From Chelatococcus reniformis (GTDB taxonomy: Bacteria > Pseudomonadota > Alphaproteobacteria > Rhizobiales > Beijerinckiaceae), in NCBI RefSeq assembly GCF_014640075.1, contig NZ_BMGG01000011.1, positions 62,432 through 126,431 of the forward strand: a stretch of DNA of 64,000 nucleotides, in the 5' to 3' direction. This document shows, piece after piece, positions 1 to 8,412 of the stretch; the first letter of the stretch is position 1; each line of letters opens with the position of its first letter. The position numbers were made by a program, and so were the translations under genes. The notes under the pieces are model-generated. The model saw only the letters and a list, made by a program, of their open reading frames with translations. It made no database searches and was not told the DNA's origin.

Positions 1-212
1 GCGTCGAGCGCATCAAGCAACGTGCGCAACTCGCGCGTCGAGAAGCCAGCCGCGATCAGGTCACGGACCCAGGCGGCCATCCGCAGGTCGACCTCCGACA
101 GATTGCGGTAGCCGTTCGCCAACCGTGTCGGGCGAATGAGCCCGGCCGTCTCGTAGTGCCGCAACGTGCGTGCGCTGACGCCCAGATGCCGGGCTGCGTC
201 CTGGATGTGCAT
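1..212 (-). CDS. MerR-family transcriptional regulator, N-terminal part (cut by window edge)
   Basis: The translated start reads MHIQDAARHLGVSARTLRHY, the winged helix-turn-helix of MerR regulators, followed by the wing (ETAGLIRPTRLANGYRNLS) and the start of the linking helices. About 70 residues are visible; the effector-binding C-terminus lies off the left edge, so the inducer is unknown. I chose the ATG at 212 because AAGGACGGAG lies just upstream; an in-frame ATG at 233 is possible. A MerR-like promoter with an inverted repeat lies immediately upstream, suggesting autoregulation. Confidence 0.85.
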   Translation of the reverse strand, partial: MHIQDAARHLGVSARTLRHYETAGLIRPTRLANGYRNLSEVDLRMAAWVRDLIAAGFSTRELRTLLDALD

Positions 213-234
213 CGGCTCCGTCCTTGCGGCCATG

Positions 235-267
235 GTGCTAGCGCCTTCACGCTAGCGGCAAGGTCAA
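235..267 (-). promoter_or_regulatory. MerR-type promoter/operator with 7-bp inverted repeat
   Basis: On the minus strand a TTGACC -35 box (262-267) is followed, after an overlong spacer of about 19-21 bases, by a TAGCAC-like -10 box (235-240). The spacer holds a perfect inverted repeat, GCTAGCG-N6-CGCTAGC (237-256). A long spacer containing a dyad is the hallmark of MerR-controlled promoters. Its position right before the MerR gene supports autoregulation. Confidence 0.5.
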
Positions 268-334
268 GGCCGTGTCGCACTTTATTGGGGCGCAGCCGAC
301 CGAAGGAAGATGCCGTCGGGCCGAGTGCAGCCGT

Positions 335-1282
335 TCAGGCTGCGGCCTCGACGGAAGGCGTCGCATCCGCGCCGATATGCGCAACCTCGAACGGCGTGGT
401 CTGATAGATCTCGTTGATCCAGTTGCCGAACAGCAGATGGGCGTGGCCGCGCCAGGTATTGGAGGGCTGCCGGGCCGGATCGTCTCCCGGGAAATAGTTG
501 AGAGGAAGTCGTGCGCTTCCCGGCCCCTCGATATCCCGGGAATACTCGTCGGCGAGTGACCTCGTATCGTACTCGAGATGATTGAACATGTAGAGCGACC
601 GACATGACGGGTCGTCGAGCAGGCAAAGACCGGTCTCGTCGCTGTCGGCCAGCACGGTCAGACACCCTTCGCGCGGCAGGTCCTTGCGGCGGACCTCGGT
701 CCAGCGCGAGACCGGAACAGCCACATCGTCGGCGAAGCCCCGCAGATAAGGCGACGACGGCGAACGGTTACGGTGCTGGAAGACGCCGAAGGCCTTCTCG
801 GCGAGATCGTGCTTTGGCACGCCGTGGAAGTGCTGGACCGCCGCCTGCGCCGCCCAGCAGATCATGAAGCTCTTGTGGACGTGGGTCTGCGTCCAGTCGA
901 AGACGCGGCGCAACTCGTCCCAATAGGTGACCTCCTCGAAGGGCAGCCGCTCCACCGGCGCGCCGGTCACGATGAAGCCGTCGAAGCGCTCGGCCCGCAC
1001 CGCCTCCCAGGGCCGGTAGAAGGCCGCCATGTGGTCGGCGGCCGTATTGCGGGGCACATGGCCGGTCATCCTCACCAGCGTCAGTTCGACCTGGAGCGGG
1101 GTGGCGCCGATCAGCCGGGCGAGCTGAGTTTCGGTGCTGATCTTGTTGGGCATGAGATTGAGCAGCCCGATCCGCAGAGGTCGGATATCCTGCCGCCCGG
1201 CATCGGTCTCCCGCATGACGATGACGCCCTCGCCCTCGAGCGTGCGCCGGGCGGGAAGGTCATCGGAAATCTTGATCGGCAT
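335..1282 (-). CDS. metAA: homoserine O-acetyltransferase (MetA family)
   Basis: Methionine biosynthesis: acylates L-homoserine in the cytosol. It is full length for MetA (315 aa). The catalytic residues are visible at family positions: Cys142 in ICWAAQAA, His235 in YMFNH and Glu237. The acyl-CoA selector position 111 is Glu ([11 protein letters not shown]). In characterised MetA enzymes Glu111 goes with acetyl-CoA and Gly111 with succinyl-CoA, so I call it an acetyltransferase despite the usual 'succinyltransferase' label. The ATG at 1282 has AAGGG eleven bases upstream, inside a hairpin. A SAM-I-like riboswitch occupies the leader, so repression by S-adenosylmethionine is expected. Confidence 0.93.
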   Translation of the reverse strand: MPIKISDDLPARRTLEGEGVIVMRETDAGRQDIRPLRIGLLNLMPNKISTETQLARLIGATPLQVELTLVRMTGHVPRNTAADHMAAFYRPWEAVRAERFDGFIVTGAPVERLPFEEVTYWDELRRVFDWTQTHVHKSFMICWAAQAAVQHFHGVPKHDLAEKAFGVFQHRNRSPSSPYLRGFADDVAVPVSRWTEVRRKDLPREGCLTVLADSDETGLCLLDDPSCRSLYMFNHLEYDTRSLADEYSRDIEGPGSARLPLNYFPGDDPARQPSNTWRGHAHLLFGNWINEIYQTTPFEVAHIGADATPSVEAAA

Positions 1283-1286
1283 GGTC

Positions 1287-1429
1287 GCGTCGGCCCTTCA
1301 ACTCTCGGGCGGACGCGTGCGGCCTGATCCGTTTTGTTGCCGGGTCGGCCGCATCCTCCCTTGGCAGGGAGCGCCACCTTGCTCGGACAGCAGGTTGGCG
1401 TCGGGGCGTCGCCCGCAACTCTTGATGCT
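1287..1429 (-). ncRNA. SAM-I (S-box)-like riboswitch and expression platform in the metA leader
   Basis: Read on the minus strand, the aptamer (1351-1429) shows S-box features in order. P1 is GCATC (1424-1428) paired with GATGC (1351-1355). It is followed by ATCAAGAG, a short GGGC-GAC-GCCC hairpin, then the CCAACCTGCT...AGCAAGGTGG arm (P3) and a CTCCCT-GCCA-AGGGAG hairpin (P4). A TGCGGCC-N22-GGCCGCA hairpin (1318-1353) competes for the 3' strand of P1. A GCGTC...GACGC hairpin (1287-1316) encloses the metA ribosome binding site. The region between the ATCAAGAG and P3 elements is shorter than in classical S-boxes, so a SAM-I/IV variant is possible. Called by eye. Confidence 0.65.
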
Positions 1430-1511
1430 GGCTAATGGTAATGCTCCGTCGCCGCCTCCGCAAGGCGCGGGCCCCTGGGCCCGGCCGCCGCCACGGCGGC
1501 CGCCGTGTCCC

Positions 1512-2732
1512 TCAGCCGCCAAGGCCGCTCCGCGTCCGCTGATAGCGGGCGGCGCCCCAGAACGAGAGCTGTGCGACGATGCCGGCGCCCGCCAGCACCA
1601 CGGCTGCGGACAGCGCCGGGTCCGTGCCGAGGCCGACGAGTGCCGTGCACAGCCCCCCCACGGCCATCTGAATGAAGCCGTAGAGGCCCGACGCAGAGCC
1701 TATGATCCGTGGATCGACGCTCACCGCCTCCGTCAGCGCCGCCGGCGAGGCCGTGCCACCGCCGAGCGTGAAGACGAACATCGAGGCGATCGTCAGGCCG
1801 ACCGACAGGTGCCCTGACACCACGGAGGCGAGCAGCACCAGCGCCGCGATCGCACTCAGGGCATTGGCACCGATCATCAGGCGTCGTGGCGGCACACGGC
1901 CCACAAGTCGGGTCGCCAGGATGCTGCCGACCCAGACGCCGAGGACGAGGATGGCGACGTAGACCCCCACCCGCTCGATCGGCTGGTGCAGGTCCTGCGT
2001 GAAGACGAAGGGCGCCGCCGCGATGAAGGCGTACATGGAGGTGGTGGCACAGCCGCCGCCGATGGCGAAGCCGAGAAACGCCGGTGAGCGCAGCAGGCGT
2101 CCATAGCTCCGCAACAGTCCGGCGCCGGCCGCCGCGGACGGGGCCGTCGTCTCCGGCAGCAGCCGCCAGGTCAGGACCAGGCCCGTGACGCCGAGGGCCG
2201 TGAGCCCGACGAAGATCGACCGCCATCCGGCCGAGCCGGCGAGCGCGCCGCCGAGCAGCGGCGCCAGGCCGGGCCCGACCGTCACCATCAGGTTGAGCAG
2301 CGCGAGCCGCCGCACGGCCTCGGTCGGCGCCGCCAGATCCCGCACGATCGCCCGGGCCAGCACCAGCCCGGCGCAGCCGCCGAGCGCCTGCAGCAGCCGC
2401 ATCCCGATGAGCACGCGCACGTCGTCGGCCGCCGCCGCTCCCAGGCTGGCCACGATATAGATCGCCAGGCCCGCCATCAGCGTCGGCCGCCGCCCGAAGC
2501 GGTCGGAGACCGGGCCATAGATGAGCTGGCCCACCGCCAGCCCCAGGATGTAAAGGCTGATGGTCAGCTGCATCGACGGCGCACCGACGCCGAGGTCGCG
2601 CGCCGCCACCGGCAGCGCCGGGACGAAGACGTGCATGGCGAGCGTGCCGGTGAACGTCACCAGCGCCAGGAGCCACAGCGGCGCGCCTGCGCCGGCAACG
2701 GCAGCGGTGGGCGCCTTGCCGGGGTCCCTCAC
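1512..2732 (-). CDS. MFS drug-efflux transporter, Bcr/CflA type
   Basis: This inner-membrane proton antiporter has about 12 hydrophobic segments over 406 aa. The MFS signature GPVSDRFGRRPTL lies between the second and third helices, and the RAIVRDL segment typical of Bcr/CflA exporters is present. It overlaps the end of the upstream MarR gene by four bases, so the two form a MarR-MFS operon, the usual arrangement for a self-regulated drug or aromatic-acid exporter. The substrate cannot be told from sequence. Confidence 0.9.
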   Translation of the reverse strand: MRDPGKAPTAAVAGAGAPLWLLALVTFTGTLAMHVFVPALPVAARDLGVGAPSMQLTISLYILGLAVGQLIYGPVSDRFGRRPTLMAGLAIYIVASLGAAAADDVRVLIGMRLLQALGGCAGLVLARAIVRDLAAPTEAVRRLALLNLMVTVGPGLAPLLGGALAGSAGWRSIFVGLTALGVTGLVLTWRLLPETTAPSAAAGAGLLRSYGRLLRSPAFLGFAIGGGCATTSMYAFIAAAPFVFTQDLHQPIERVGVYVAILVLGVWVGSILATRLVGRVPPRRLMIGANALSAIAALVLLASVVSGHLSVGLTIASMFVFTLGGGTASPAALTEAVSVDPRIIGSASGLYGFIQMAVGGLCTALVGLGTDPALSAAVVLAGAGIVAQLSFWGAARYQRTRSGLGG

Positions 2733-3181
2733 GCGGCGGCCTCCTCGGCGGCAAGGGTGCGGCAGATGTGCTGGAGCACGCGCGATGTGGTCGCCAGATC
2801 CTCATCGGACACGCCGACGAGCGCATCGTCCCGCACGCGGTGCGAGCTGTCCTCGACATGCTCGACCATGGCCTGCCCGGCCGGCGTCAGCACGATCGCC
2901 TTGGTGCGCCGATCGATGCCCTCCCGGCGCTCGACCAGGCCGGCCTCCTGCAACGCATCCAGCAGCCGCACCACGGCGGAGCTGTCGAGCGACAGGGAGT
3001 CCGCCAACTCCTTCTGATGCATGGCGCCAGGCGCCCGGGCCAGGCGGATGAGCGGCAGCCAGGTGGCCTCCGTGAGGCCGAACGGCTCAAGGCCGCGGTC
3101 GACGGCGCGCCGCCACAAGCGCGCCGTCAGCGCTAGCAGCGGCCCCAGGCCGCGCCGGACGGTCTCGTCGGAGGATGTCAT
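2729..3181 (-). CDS. MarR-family transcriptional regulator
   Basis: A 150-aa winged helix-turn-helix repressor. The DNA-binding region reads MHQKELADSLSLDSSAVVRLLDAL with the wing ERREGIDRRTKAIVL (typical D-R-R-x-K). The start at 3181 (MTSSDETV) gives a normal MarR length. A longer upstream reading would run through the operator and is unlikely. It is cotranscribed with the downstream MFS exporter. The palindromic half-sites at 3202-3234, just upstream of its start, are the likely binding site for repression of both genes, relieved by an exporter substrate. Confidence 0.9.
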   Translation of the reverse strand: MTSSDETVRRGLGPLLALTARLWRRAVDRGLEPFGLTEATWLPLIRLARAPGAMHQKELADSLSLDSSAVVRLLDALQEAGLVERREGIDRRTKAIVLTPAGQAMVEHVEDSSHRVRDDALVGVSDEDLATTSRVLQHICRTLAAEEAAA

Positions 3182-3201
3182 GGGCACGCAGACACACACA
3201 T

Positions 3202-3234
3202 TAGATGATACCTCAATAGATGACATATCATCTA
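3202..3234 (-). promoter_or_regulatory. MarR operator candidate: three TAGATGAta half-sites
   Basis: Three copies of one 9-bp half-site lie within 33 bases: TAGATGATA (3202-3210), TAGATGACA (3217-3225) and the inverted TATCATCTA (3226-3234). The last two make a near-perfect 18-bp palindrome. The patch is AT-rich in a GC-rich setting and lies 20 bases upstream of the marR start, where a repressor would block transcription. Size and symmetry fit MarR operators. Confidence 0.6.
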
Positions 3235-3364
3235 AATCTGCGCAACATCTGCCATCCTTACCTCGCCCCTGCCCGGCCACCTGTTCGCGCCGTTCCGCCG
3301 TCGCGGCCGGCGCACGCTGTACCGCTCGTGCCATGCGCGCGACCAGGCGCCATGAGCACGGTCG

Positions 3365-4042
3365 TCACGGCGTCCTTGGCGCCGGCCGACAGCCCCGCAG
3401 AAACAGCCTGATCGAGCGCTCCGCCCGCTCGCGCTTGGCCTCGGTGAAATCGGCGGCCTCCAGGCCGTGGACGGCGAGATAGAAGGCGGGCCCGGTGGCC
3501 GCCTGCATCAGCTGCTGCGCGGCAAAGGCGATGTCCTCGATCTCGGCCTCGCCCCTGCCCACCGCATCCTTCAGGACGTCCTCGACGAGACGCACGGAGC
3601 GGGCCACGGGTCCCTCGAAGACCGTCCGCGCCAGCTCTGGAAAGCGCTCGACCTCCGACGTGGTGATGCGGTCGAGTGCGATGATCTCGGGCGTGAGAAT
3701 CCACTCGAGCAGGTGGCAAACGAGCTGGCTCAGGCGCTCCTCCAACAGTCCCTCCAGAGCCGGGGCCCCCTCCAGCGGCCCGAGGTTGCGCTCCACCACC
3801 CGGTGGATCACCGCATCGAAGACCTGCGCCTTGGTGGCGAAGCGGCTGTAGACGGTGCGCTTCGCCACCCCCGCCGCGGCCGCGATGGCCTCCATGCTCG
3901 TGGCGTCGAAGCCCGAGCGCAGGAACAGGGCGGTGGCCGCGTCGAGCACGCGATGGGTCAGGTCGCCCGCCGCCTTGCGCGACGGCCGGCCGCTCCTTCG
4001 GGCCGGAAGACTCAAGCTCTTCGCAAGCGCGTTCGTCGTCAC
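3365..4042 (-). CDS. TetR/AcrR-family transcriptional regulator
   Basis: A 225-aa TetR regulator. The N-terminal helix-turn-helix is recognisable (RVLDAATALFLRSGFDATSM, then AAAAGVAKRTVYSRFATK). The C-terminal part resembles the TetR_C domain found beside AcrR-type repressors. I start at the GTG at 4042, with AGAGG upstream; the reading frame is open further upstream but that stretch looks non-coding. It is divergent from the cytochrome P450 gene, with an inverted repeat between them, so it probably represses that gene and itself. Confidence 0.85.
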   Translation of the reverse strand: MTTNALAKSLSLPARRSGRPSRKAAGDLTHRVLDAATALFLRSGFDATSMEAIAAAAGVAKRTVYSRFATKAQVFDAVIHRVVERNLGPLEGAPALEGLLEERLSQLVCHLLEWILTPEIIALDRITTSEVERFPELARTVFEGPVARSVRLVEDVLKDAVGRGEAEIEDIAFAAQQLMQAATGPAFYLAVHGLEAADFTEAKRERAERSIRLFLRGCRPAPRTP

Positions 4043-4106
4043 GGCGTACCTCTGCTCGGGCGCGGCGCCGGGGTCGCGGCCGTTCCGGGCACTATCCGCG
4101 CGCCCA

Positions 4107-4130
4107 CGGCAGTTTTCCATAAGACTGCCG
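4107..4130. promoter_or_regulatory. TetR operator candidate between tetR and the P450 gene
   Basis: A perfect 7-bp inverted repeat, CGGCAGT-N10-ACTGCCG, lies in the 274-bp gap between the divergent TetR gene (start 4042) and P450 gene (start 4317). The 24-bp span suits a TetR dimer or pair of dimers. It is nearer the TetR start. No convincing -35/-10 pair could be fixed, so the link is by position and symmetry only. Confidence 0.4.
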
Positions 4131-4316
4131 GCATCCGCCGGGTGAGAAAGCGCTCCCGAATGACACGGCCTCGTGCTATTAATCGCTCTATCGCAGGCTA
4201 CACCTGACCTGCGGACAAACAAGGGACCGGCGCACAATGCCGGCCCGCATTCGAGCGATCGCAGCGCGACGGCCTTCCCCGCGAGCCGCCACGGCGCGAC
4301 GCGGGAGGAAGCCATC

Positions 4317-5618
4317 GTGACGACAAGCGACATTCTGATTCACCAGGATCTGCTAATTCCCCAAGACACGGCCGCAGCTCTCGTCGACCCCACGGCCTAT
4401 GCCACGCCGCGCCTCCACGAGACCTACGCCTGGCTGCGCGCCAACAATCCGCTCGGCGTCGCGGAGCCCGAGGGCTTCGACCGCTTCTGGGTGGTCACCA
4501 AGCACGCCGACATCCTGGAGATCAGCCGCCAGAACGCTCTGTTCCGCAGCGGCGAGCGGCCAACGACGATCACGGACCAGGCGTCCGATGCCCGCGTGCG
4601 CGCCATGACCGGCGGCAGCCCGCACCTCGTACGCTCGCTCGTGCAGATGGATGCGCCCGATCACTTGAAATACCGCGCCCTGACCCAGGCGTGGTTCATG
4701 CCTGCGAACCTGCGCAAACTCGAGGAGCGCATCCGCGACATCGCCCGCACCGCGGTGGATCGCCTGGCGGCATTCGACGGGCGCTGCGACTTCGTGACCG
4801 ATCTGGCGCTCGGCTATCCCCTGCACGTGATCATGGAGATCCTCGGCGTGCCGGAAGAGGACGAGCCGCGCATGCTGAAGCTGACCCAGGAACTGTTCGG
4901 CGTCCGCGATCCGGACAAGGCGCGCAAGGCAGCCGAGCTCAGCCCCTCGCAACTGGCCGAGCTGATCCAGCTGTCGATCGCCGATTTCGGCGCCTATTTC
5001 GGTGCCATGAGCGCCGACCGCCGGGCCCATCCCCGTGACGACCTGGCGAGCATCATCGCCAACGCCAGTATCGACGGCAAGCCGATCTCGGACTTCGAGG
5101 CGATGAGCTATTACATCATCGTGGCGACGGCCGGCCACGACACCACGTCGGCGACCACCTCCACCATTCTCTGGGCTCTGGCGCAGAACCCGGCAGAGCT
5201 CGCCAAGGTCAAGGCCGATCCCTCGCTCATCCCGAGCCTGGTCGAGGAAGGCATCCGCTGGGCGACGCCCGTGAAGACGTTCATGCGCTCGGCGACGGCG
5301 GACTACGAGCTCAGGGGCCGCACCATCGCCAAGGACGACTGGCTGATGCTCTGCTACGCCTCCGGCAACCGCGACGAGGAGGTGTTCGACGATCCCTTCG
5401 TCTTCCGGGCCGACCGCAAGCCGAACAAGCAGCTCGCCTTCGGCTACGGCGCCCACCTCTGCCTCGGCCAGCACCTGGCCAAGATGGAGATGCGCATCCT
5501 GTTCGAGGAACTGCTGCCGCGCCTCAAGTCGGTCGAGCTCGCGGGCGAGCCGAAGCTGACCGAGGCGGTGTTCGTGTCCGGCCTCAAGTCGCTGCCGATC
5601 CGCTTCCAGATGGCGTGA
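4317..5618 (+). CDS. cytochrome P450, CYP108-like
   Basis: A soluble class I bacterial P450 of 433 aa that hydroxylates a hydrophobic substrate with electrons from ferredoxin and a reductase; neither redox partner is encoded nearby. All signatures are present: I-helix AGHDTT (272-277), ExxR as EGIR (311-314), and heme-ligand Cys382 in FGYGAHLCLGQH. Stretches such as GVPEEDEPRMLKLTQELFGV resemble CYP108 (P450terp, alpha-terpineol hydroxylase), so a terpenoid-like substrate is plausible, by resemblance only. The GTG at 4317 has GGGAGGAA eight bases upstream. A TetR regulator is divergent and two binding proteins follow. Confidence 0.93.
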   Translation: MTTSDILIHQDLLIPQDTAAALVDPTAYATPRLHETYAWLRANNPLGVAEPEGFDRFWVVTKHADILEISRQNALFRSGERPTTITDQASDARVRAMTGGSPHLVRSLVQMDAPDHLKYRALTQAWFMPANLRKLEERIRDIARTAVDRLAAFDGRCDFVTDLALGYPLHVIMEILGVPEEDEPRMLKLTQELFGVRDPDKARKAAELSPSQLAELIQLSIADFGAYFGAMSADRRAHPRDDLASIIANASIDGKPISDFEAMSYYIIVATAGHDTTSATTSTILWALAQNPAELAKVKADPSLIPSLVEEGIRWATPVKTFMRSATADYELRGRTIAKDDWLMLCYASGNRDEEVFDDPFVFRADRKPNKQLAFGYGAHLCLGQHLAKMEMRILFEELLPRLKSVELAGEPKLTEAVFVSGLKSLPIRFQMA

Positions 5619-5788
5619 TGTCGCCGGGCGGCGCAGGGCGTGGCCTCGGCATTGCCGGCACCACCGCGCGCCTTGATGAAAGGGCGGCCGCACGATTGAA
5701 TGATCCCACGGCGGCGTCGGGGCTGATGCCCGACGACCGACCGACGGGCGAGCGGACAAGGCCGCCTGAACAAAAGTGGGAGGAATGC

Positions 5789-7015
5789 GTGAAGAGGCTC
5801 TATCGTGCGGCTGGCGCCTGCGCCGCCGCAACCATCGTGCTGTCCGCCGTCGCAAGTCCGGCAAGCGCGGAGAAGGCCGCCGGGCCGGGCGTCAGCGACA
5901 GCGAAATCAAGATCGGCAACACCATGCCTTACAGCGGGCCGGCCTCGTCGCTCGGCGCCGTCGGCCGGGTCGCCGGCGCCTATTTCAGGATGATCAACGA
6001 GCAGGGCGGCATCAACGGGCGCAAGCTCACCCTGCTCAGCCTCGACGACGGGTTCGCCCCGCCCAAGACCGTCGAGCAGACGCGCAAGCTCGTCGAGAGC
6101 GACGGCGTCGCCTTCATGTTCGCCACCATGGGAACGGCGCCGAGCTCGGCCATCGCCAAGTATCTCAACGGTGCCAAGGTGCCGCAGATCTTTCTGATCA
6201 GCTCCGCCTCGAAGTGGAACGATCCGAAGAACCAGCCCTGGTCGATCGCCTTCCCCTGGCAGCCGCCCTATGCGAATGAGGCAGCGATCTACCTGAGCTA
6301 TATCCGCAAGCAGAAGCCCGACGCCCGCATCGCCCTGCTCTACCAGAACGACGACGCCGGCAAGGAGTATCTCAAGGGCACGCGGGACGCGCTCGGCGCC
6401 GATGCCGACAAAGTCATCGCCGCCGCCTTGCCGTTCGAGGTGGCCGACCCCACGGTCGATTCGCAGATCCTGGCGCTCGCCGCCACCAAAGCCGACGCAC
6501 TGATGATCTACGGGGTCACGCCGCGCGCCTGCTCCCAGGCGATCCGAAAGACCGCCGAGATCGGCTGGACGGCGGTGCGCTTCCTCGCCGGCGGCTGCGC
6601 CAATCCCGAAACGGTGCTCAAGCCCGCGGGACTGGAGAATGCAGCAGGCCTGATCAGCGTCATCGCCTTCAAGCCGATCACGGCCGGGCCGCAGACGGAC
6701 CCGGCGATCATCGCCTATCTCGATTTTATGAAGAAGTATTCGCCGGAGCTCGATCCCCTGAACTCCAACGGATCCTACGCCTATACGATTGCCGGCGCCC
6801 TGACGAAAGTACTCCAGCAGGCGGGCAGCGACCTGACGCGCGAGAATATCATGCGGCAGGCGGCCAACCTGAAGGACGTCGAGCTGCCGCTGCTGCTGCC
6901 CGGCATCCGATTGAACACCAGCCCGGACGATTTCCGTCCCTTGCGCGACGGCTATCTCGCCCAGTTCAAGGGTGGGGAGTGGGTCGCCTTCGGCGATCTG
7001 ATCAAGGGCCAGTGA
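5789..7015 (+). CDS. ABC transporter substrate-binding protein, Leu/Ile/Val (type I) family, paralogue A1
   Basis: A periplasmic ligand-binding protein of 408 aa. The signal peptide runs from the GTG start (VKRLYRAAG) to a likely cut after PASA. GGGAGGA precedes the GTG by five bases; the ATG at 5785 is in another frame. The mature part carries the Peripla_BP_6 pattern VSDSEIKIGNTMPYSGP, INGRKL and VEQTRKLVE. It is one of five close paralogues here (5789, 7162, 35864, 37335, 38784) lacking adjacent permease or ATPase genes. Lying 170 bases downstream of the P450 gene on the same strand, it may deliver the P450 substrate, which is inference. Confidence 0.92.
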   Translation: MKRLYRAAGACAAATIVLSAVASPASAEKAAGPGVSDSEIKIGNTMPYSGPASSLGAVGRVAGAYFRMINEQGGINGRKLTLLSLDDGFAPPKTVEQTRKLVESDGVAFMFATMGTAPSSAIAKYLNGAKVPQIFLISSASKWNDPKNQPWSIAFPWQPPYANEAAIYLSYIRKQKPDARIALLYQNDDAGKEYLKGTRDALGADADKVIAAALPFEVADPTVDSQILALAATKADALMIYGVTPRACSQAIRKTAEIGWTAVRFLAGGCANPETVLKPAGLENAAGLISVIAFKPITAGPQTDPAIIAYLDFMKKYSPELDPLNSNGSYAYTIAGALTKVLQQAGSDLTRENIMRQAANLKDVELPLLLPGIRLNTSPDDFRPLRDGYLAQFKGGEWVAFGDLIKGQ

Positions 7016-7161
7016 CGGCGGCCGGCTCGTCGATCCGATGCAATCGGACGATGTCTTCCGGTTGGCAGAGCTCGAGCCGGACCGTTGACGAAGCTCGGCA
7101 CAGGCTCGATGCTGTCGCAATGAACGACAAGCCGTCCGAAGGCGGCAATGGGAGGAACGGC

Positions 7162-8385
7162 ATGGAACAGCCCCGCACGGCGGCGTTGCGACTATTGGCG
7201 CTCGCGGCCACGGCGCTCGCCGCGTCGGCGAGTTCGGCCCTGGCGCAGAAAACCTACGATCCCGGCGCGAGCGACACCGAGATCAAGGTCGGCAACACCA
7301 CCCCCTACAGCGGTCCCGTCTCCCCCTACAGCCTCATCGCTAAGACGGAGGCTGCCTACTTTCGCATGATCAACGAGAAGGGCGGTGTCAACGGGCGCAA
7401 GATCAAGTATATTTCCTATGACGACGCCTACAGTCCGCCCAAGACGGTCGAGCAGACGCGCAAGCTGGTGGAGAGCGACGAAGTCCTGCTGATGTTCAGC
7501 GCGCTCGGCACCCCCACCAACACGGCCGTTCAGAAATACCTGAACGGCAAGGGCGTGCCGCAATTGTTCATCTCGACCGGTGGCAGCCAGTGGGGTAATC
7601 CAAAACAGTTCCCCTGGACCATGGGCTATACGCCGACCTATCGGGGTGAAGGCCGCATCTACGCCCGCTACATCCTTCAGAACCACCCGGGCGCCAAGGT
7701 CGCGATCCTCTATCAGAACGACGACTACGGTAAGGACTACCTGGCCGGCTTCAAGGACGTGGTCGGCGAGAAGTACGGCAAGCTGGTCGTGGCCGAGGCG
7801 ACCTACGAGGGCAACGACCCCACCATCGACAGCCAGATCCTGCGGCTCCAGGCATCGGGTGCCGACGTCTTCTTCAACGTGACGACGGCGAAGTTCGCCG
7901 CCCAGTCGATCAAGAAGATGGCCGAGATCAACTGGAAGCCGGTGCACCTCCTCAACAGCGTATCGAGCTCGGTGGGCTCGGTGCTGAAGCCCGCCGGCTT
8001 CGAGAATGCCAAGGGCATCATCTCCGTCGCCTACCTCAAGGATGCCACCGATCCGCAGTGGAAGGACGACCCGGGCTACAAGGAATGGTCCGCCTTCATG
8101 GACAAGTACTTTCCCGAGGGCGACCGCGCCAACTCCTTCACCGTGCTCGGCTTTTGCACGGCGCGCACGCTGGTGCGCGTGCTCGAGCAGGCCGGCGACA
8201 CCCTCACGCGTGCCAACGTGATGAAGCAGGCGGCCGATCTGAAGGACGTGGAGGTCGGCATGCTGCTGCCGGGCGTCACGGTCAACACCAGCCCGACAGA
8301 CTATTTCCCCGTCGAGAAGGAGCAGTTGCAGCGCTTCAACGGCGAGCGGTGGGAGTTGTTCGGGCCCATCGTCACCGGCGAGTGA
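7162..8385 (+). CDS. ABC transporter substrate-binding protein, Leu/Ile/Val family, paralogue A2
   Basis: A periplasmic type I binding protein of 407 aa. The ATG at 7162 follows GGGAGGA and starts a clear signal peptide (MEQPRTAALRLLALAATAL, cut after ALAQ or near it). The mature part opens KTYDPGASDTEIKVGNTTPYSGP, closely matching the neighbour at 5789 (MINEKGG, NGRKI, SPPKTVEQTRKLVE). The two look like a tandem duplication that has diverged in the ligand-contact stretch. No permease is adjacent. Confidence 0.92.
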   Translation: MEQPRTAALRLLALAATALAASASSALAQKTYDPGASDTEIKVGNTTPYSGPVSPYSLIAKTEAAYFRMINEKGGVNGRKIKYISYDDAYSPPKTVEQTRKLVESDEVLLMFSALGTPTNTAVQKYLNGKGVPQLFISTGGSQWGNPKQFPWTMGYTPTYRGEGRIYARYILQNHPGAKVAILYQNDDYGKDYLAGFKDVVGEKYGKLVVAEATYEGNDPTIDSQILRLQASGADVFFNVTTAKFAAQSIKKMAEINWKPVHLLNSVSSSVGSVLKPAGFENAKGIISVAYLKDATDPQWKDDPGYKEWSAFMDKYFPEGDRANSFTVLGFCTARTLVRVLEQAGDTLTRANVMKQAADLKDVEVGMLLPGVTVNTSPTDYFPVEKEQLQRFNGERWELFGPIVTGE

Positions 8386-8412
8386 CGTCGACGCGGGCCG
8401 CCGGCGCACGTG

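Noticed and set aside
3182-3334. Longer N-terminus for the MarR protein
   Set aside because: It would place the operator inside the coding sequence and give 51 extra residues of non-MarR composition.
5785-5787. ATG right after GGGAGGA as start of the binding protein
   Set aside because: It is out of frame with the protein; the GTG at 5789 is in frame and begins a signal peptide.
5444-7120. 558-codon open frame opposite the first binding protein
   Set aside because: Antisense shadow of a clear exported binding protein.
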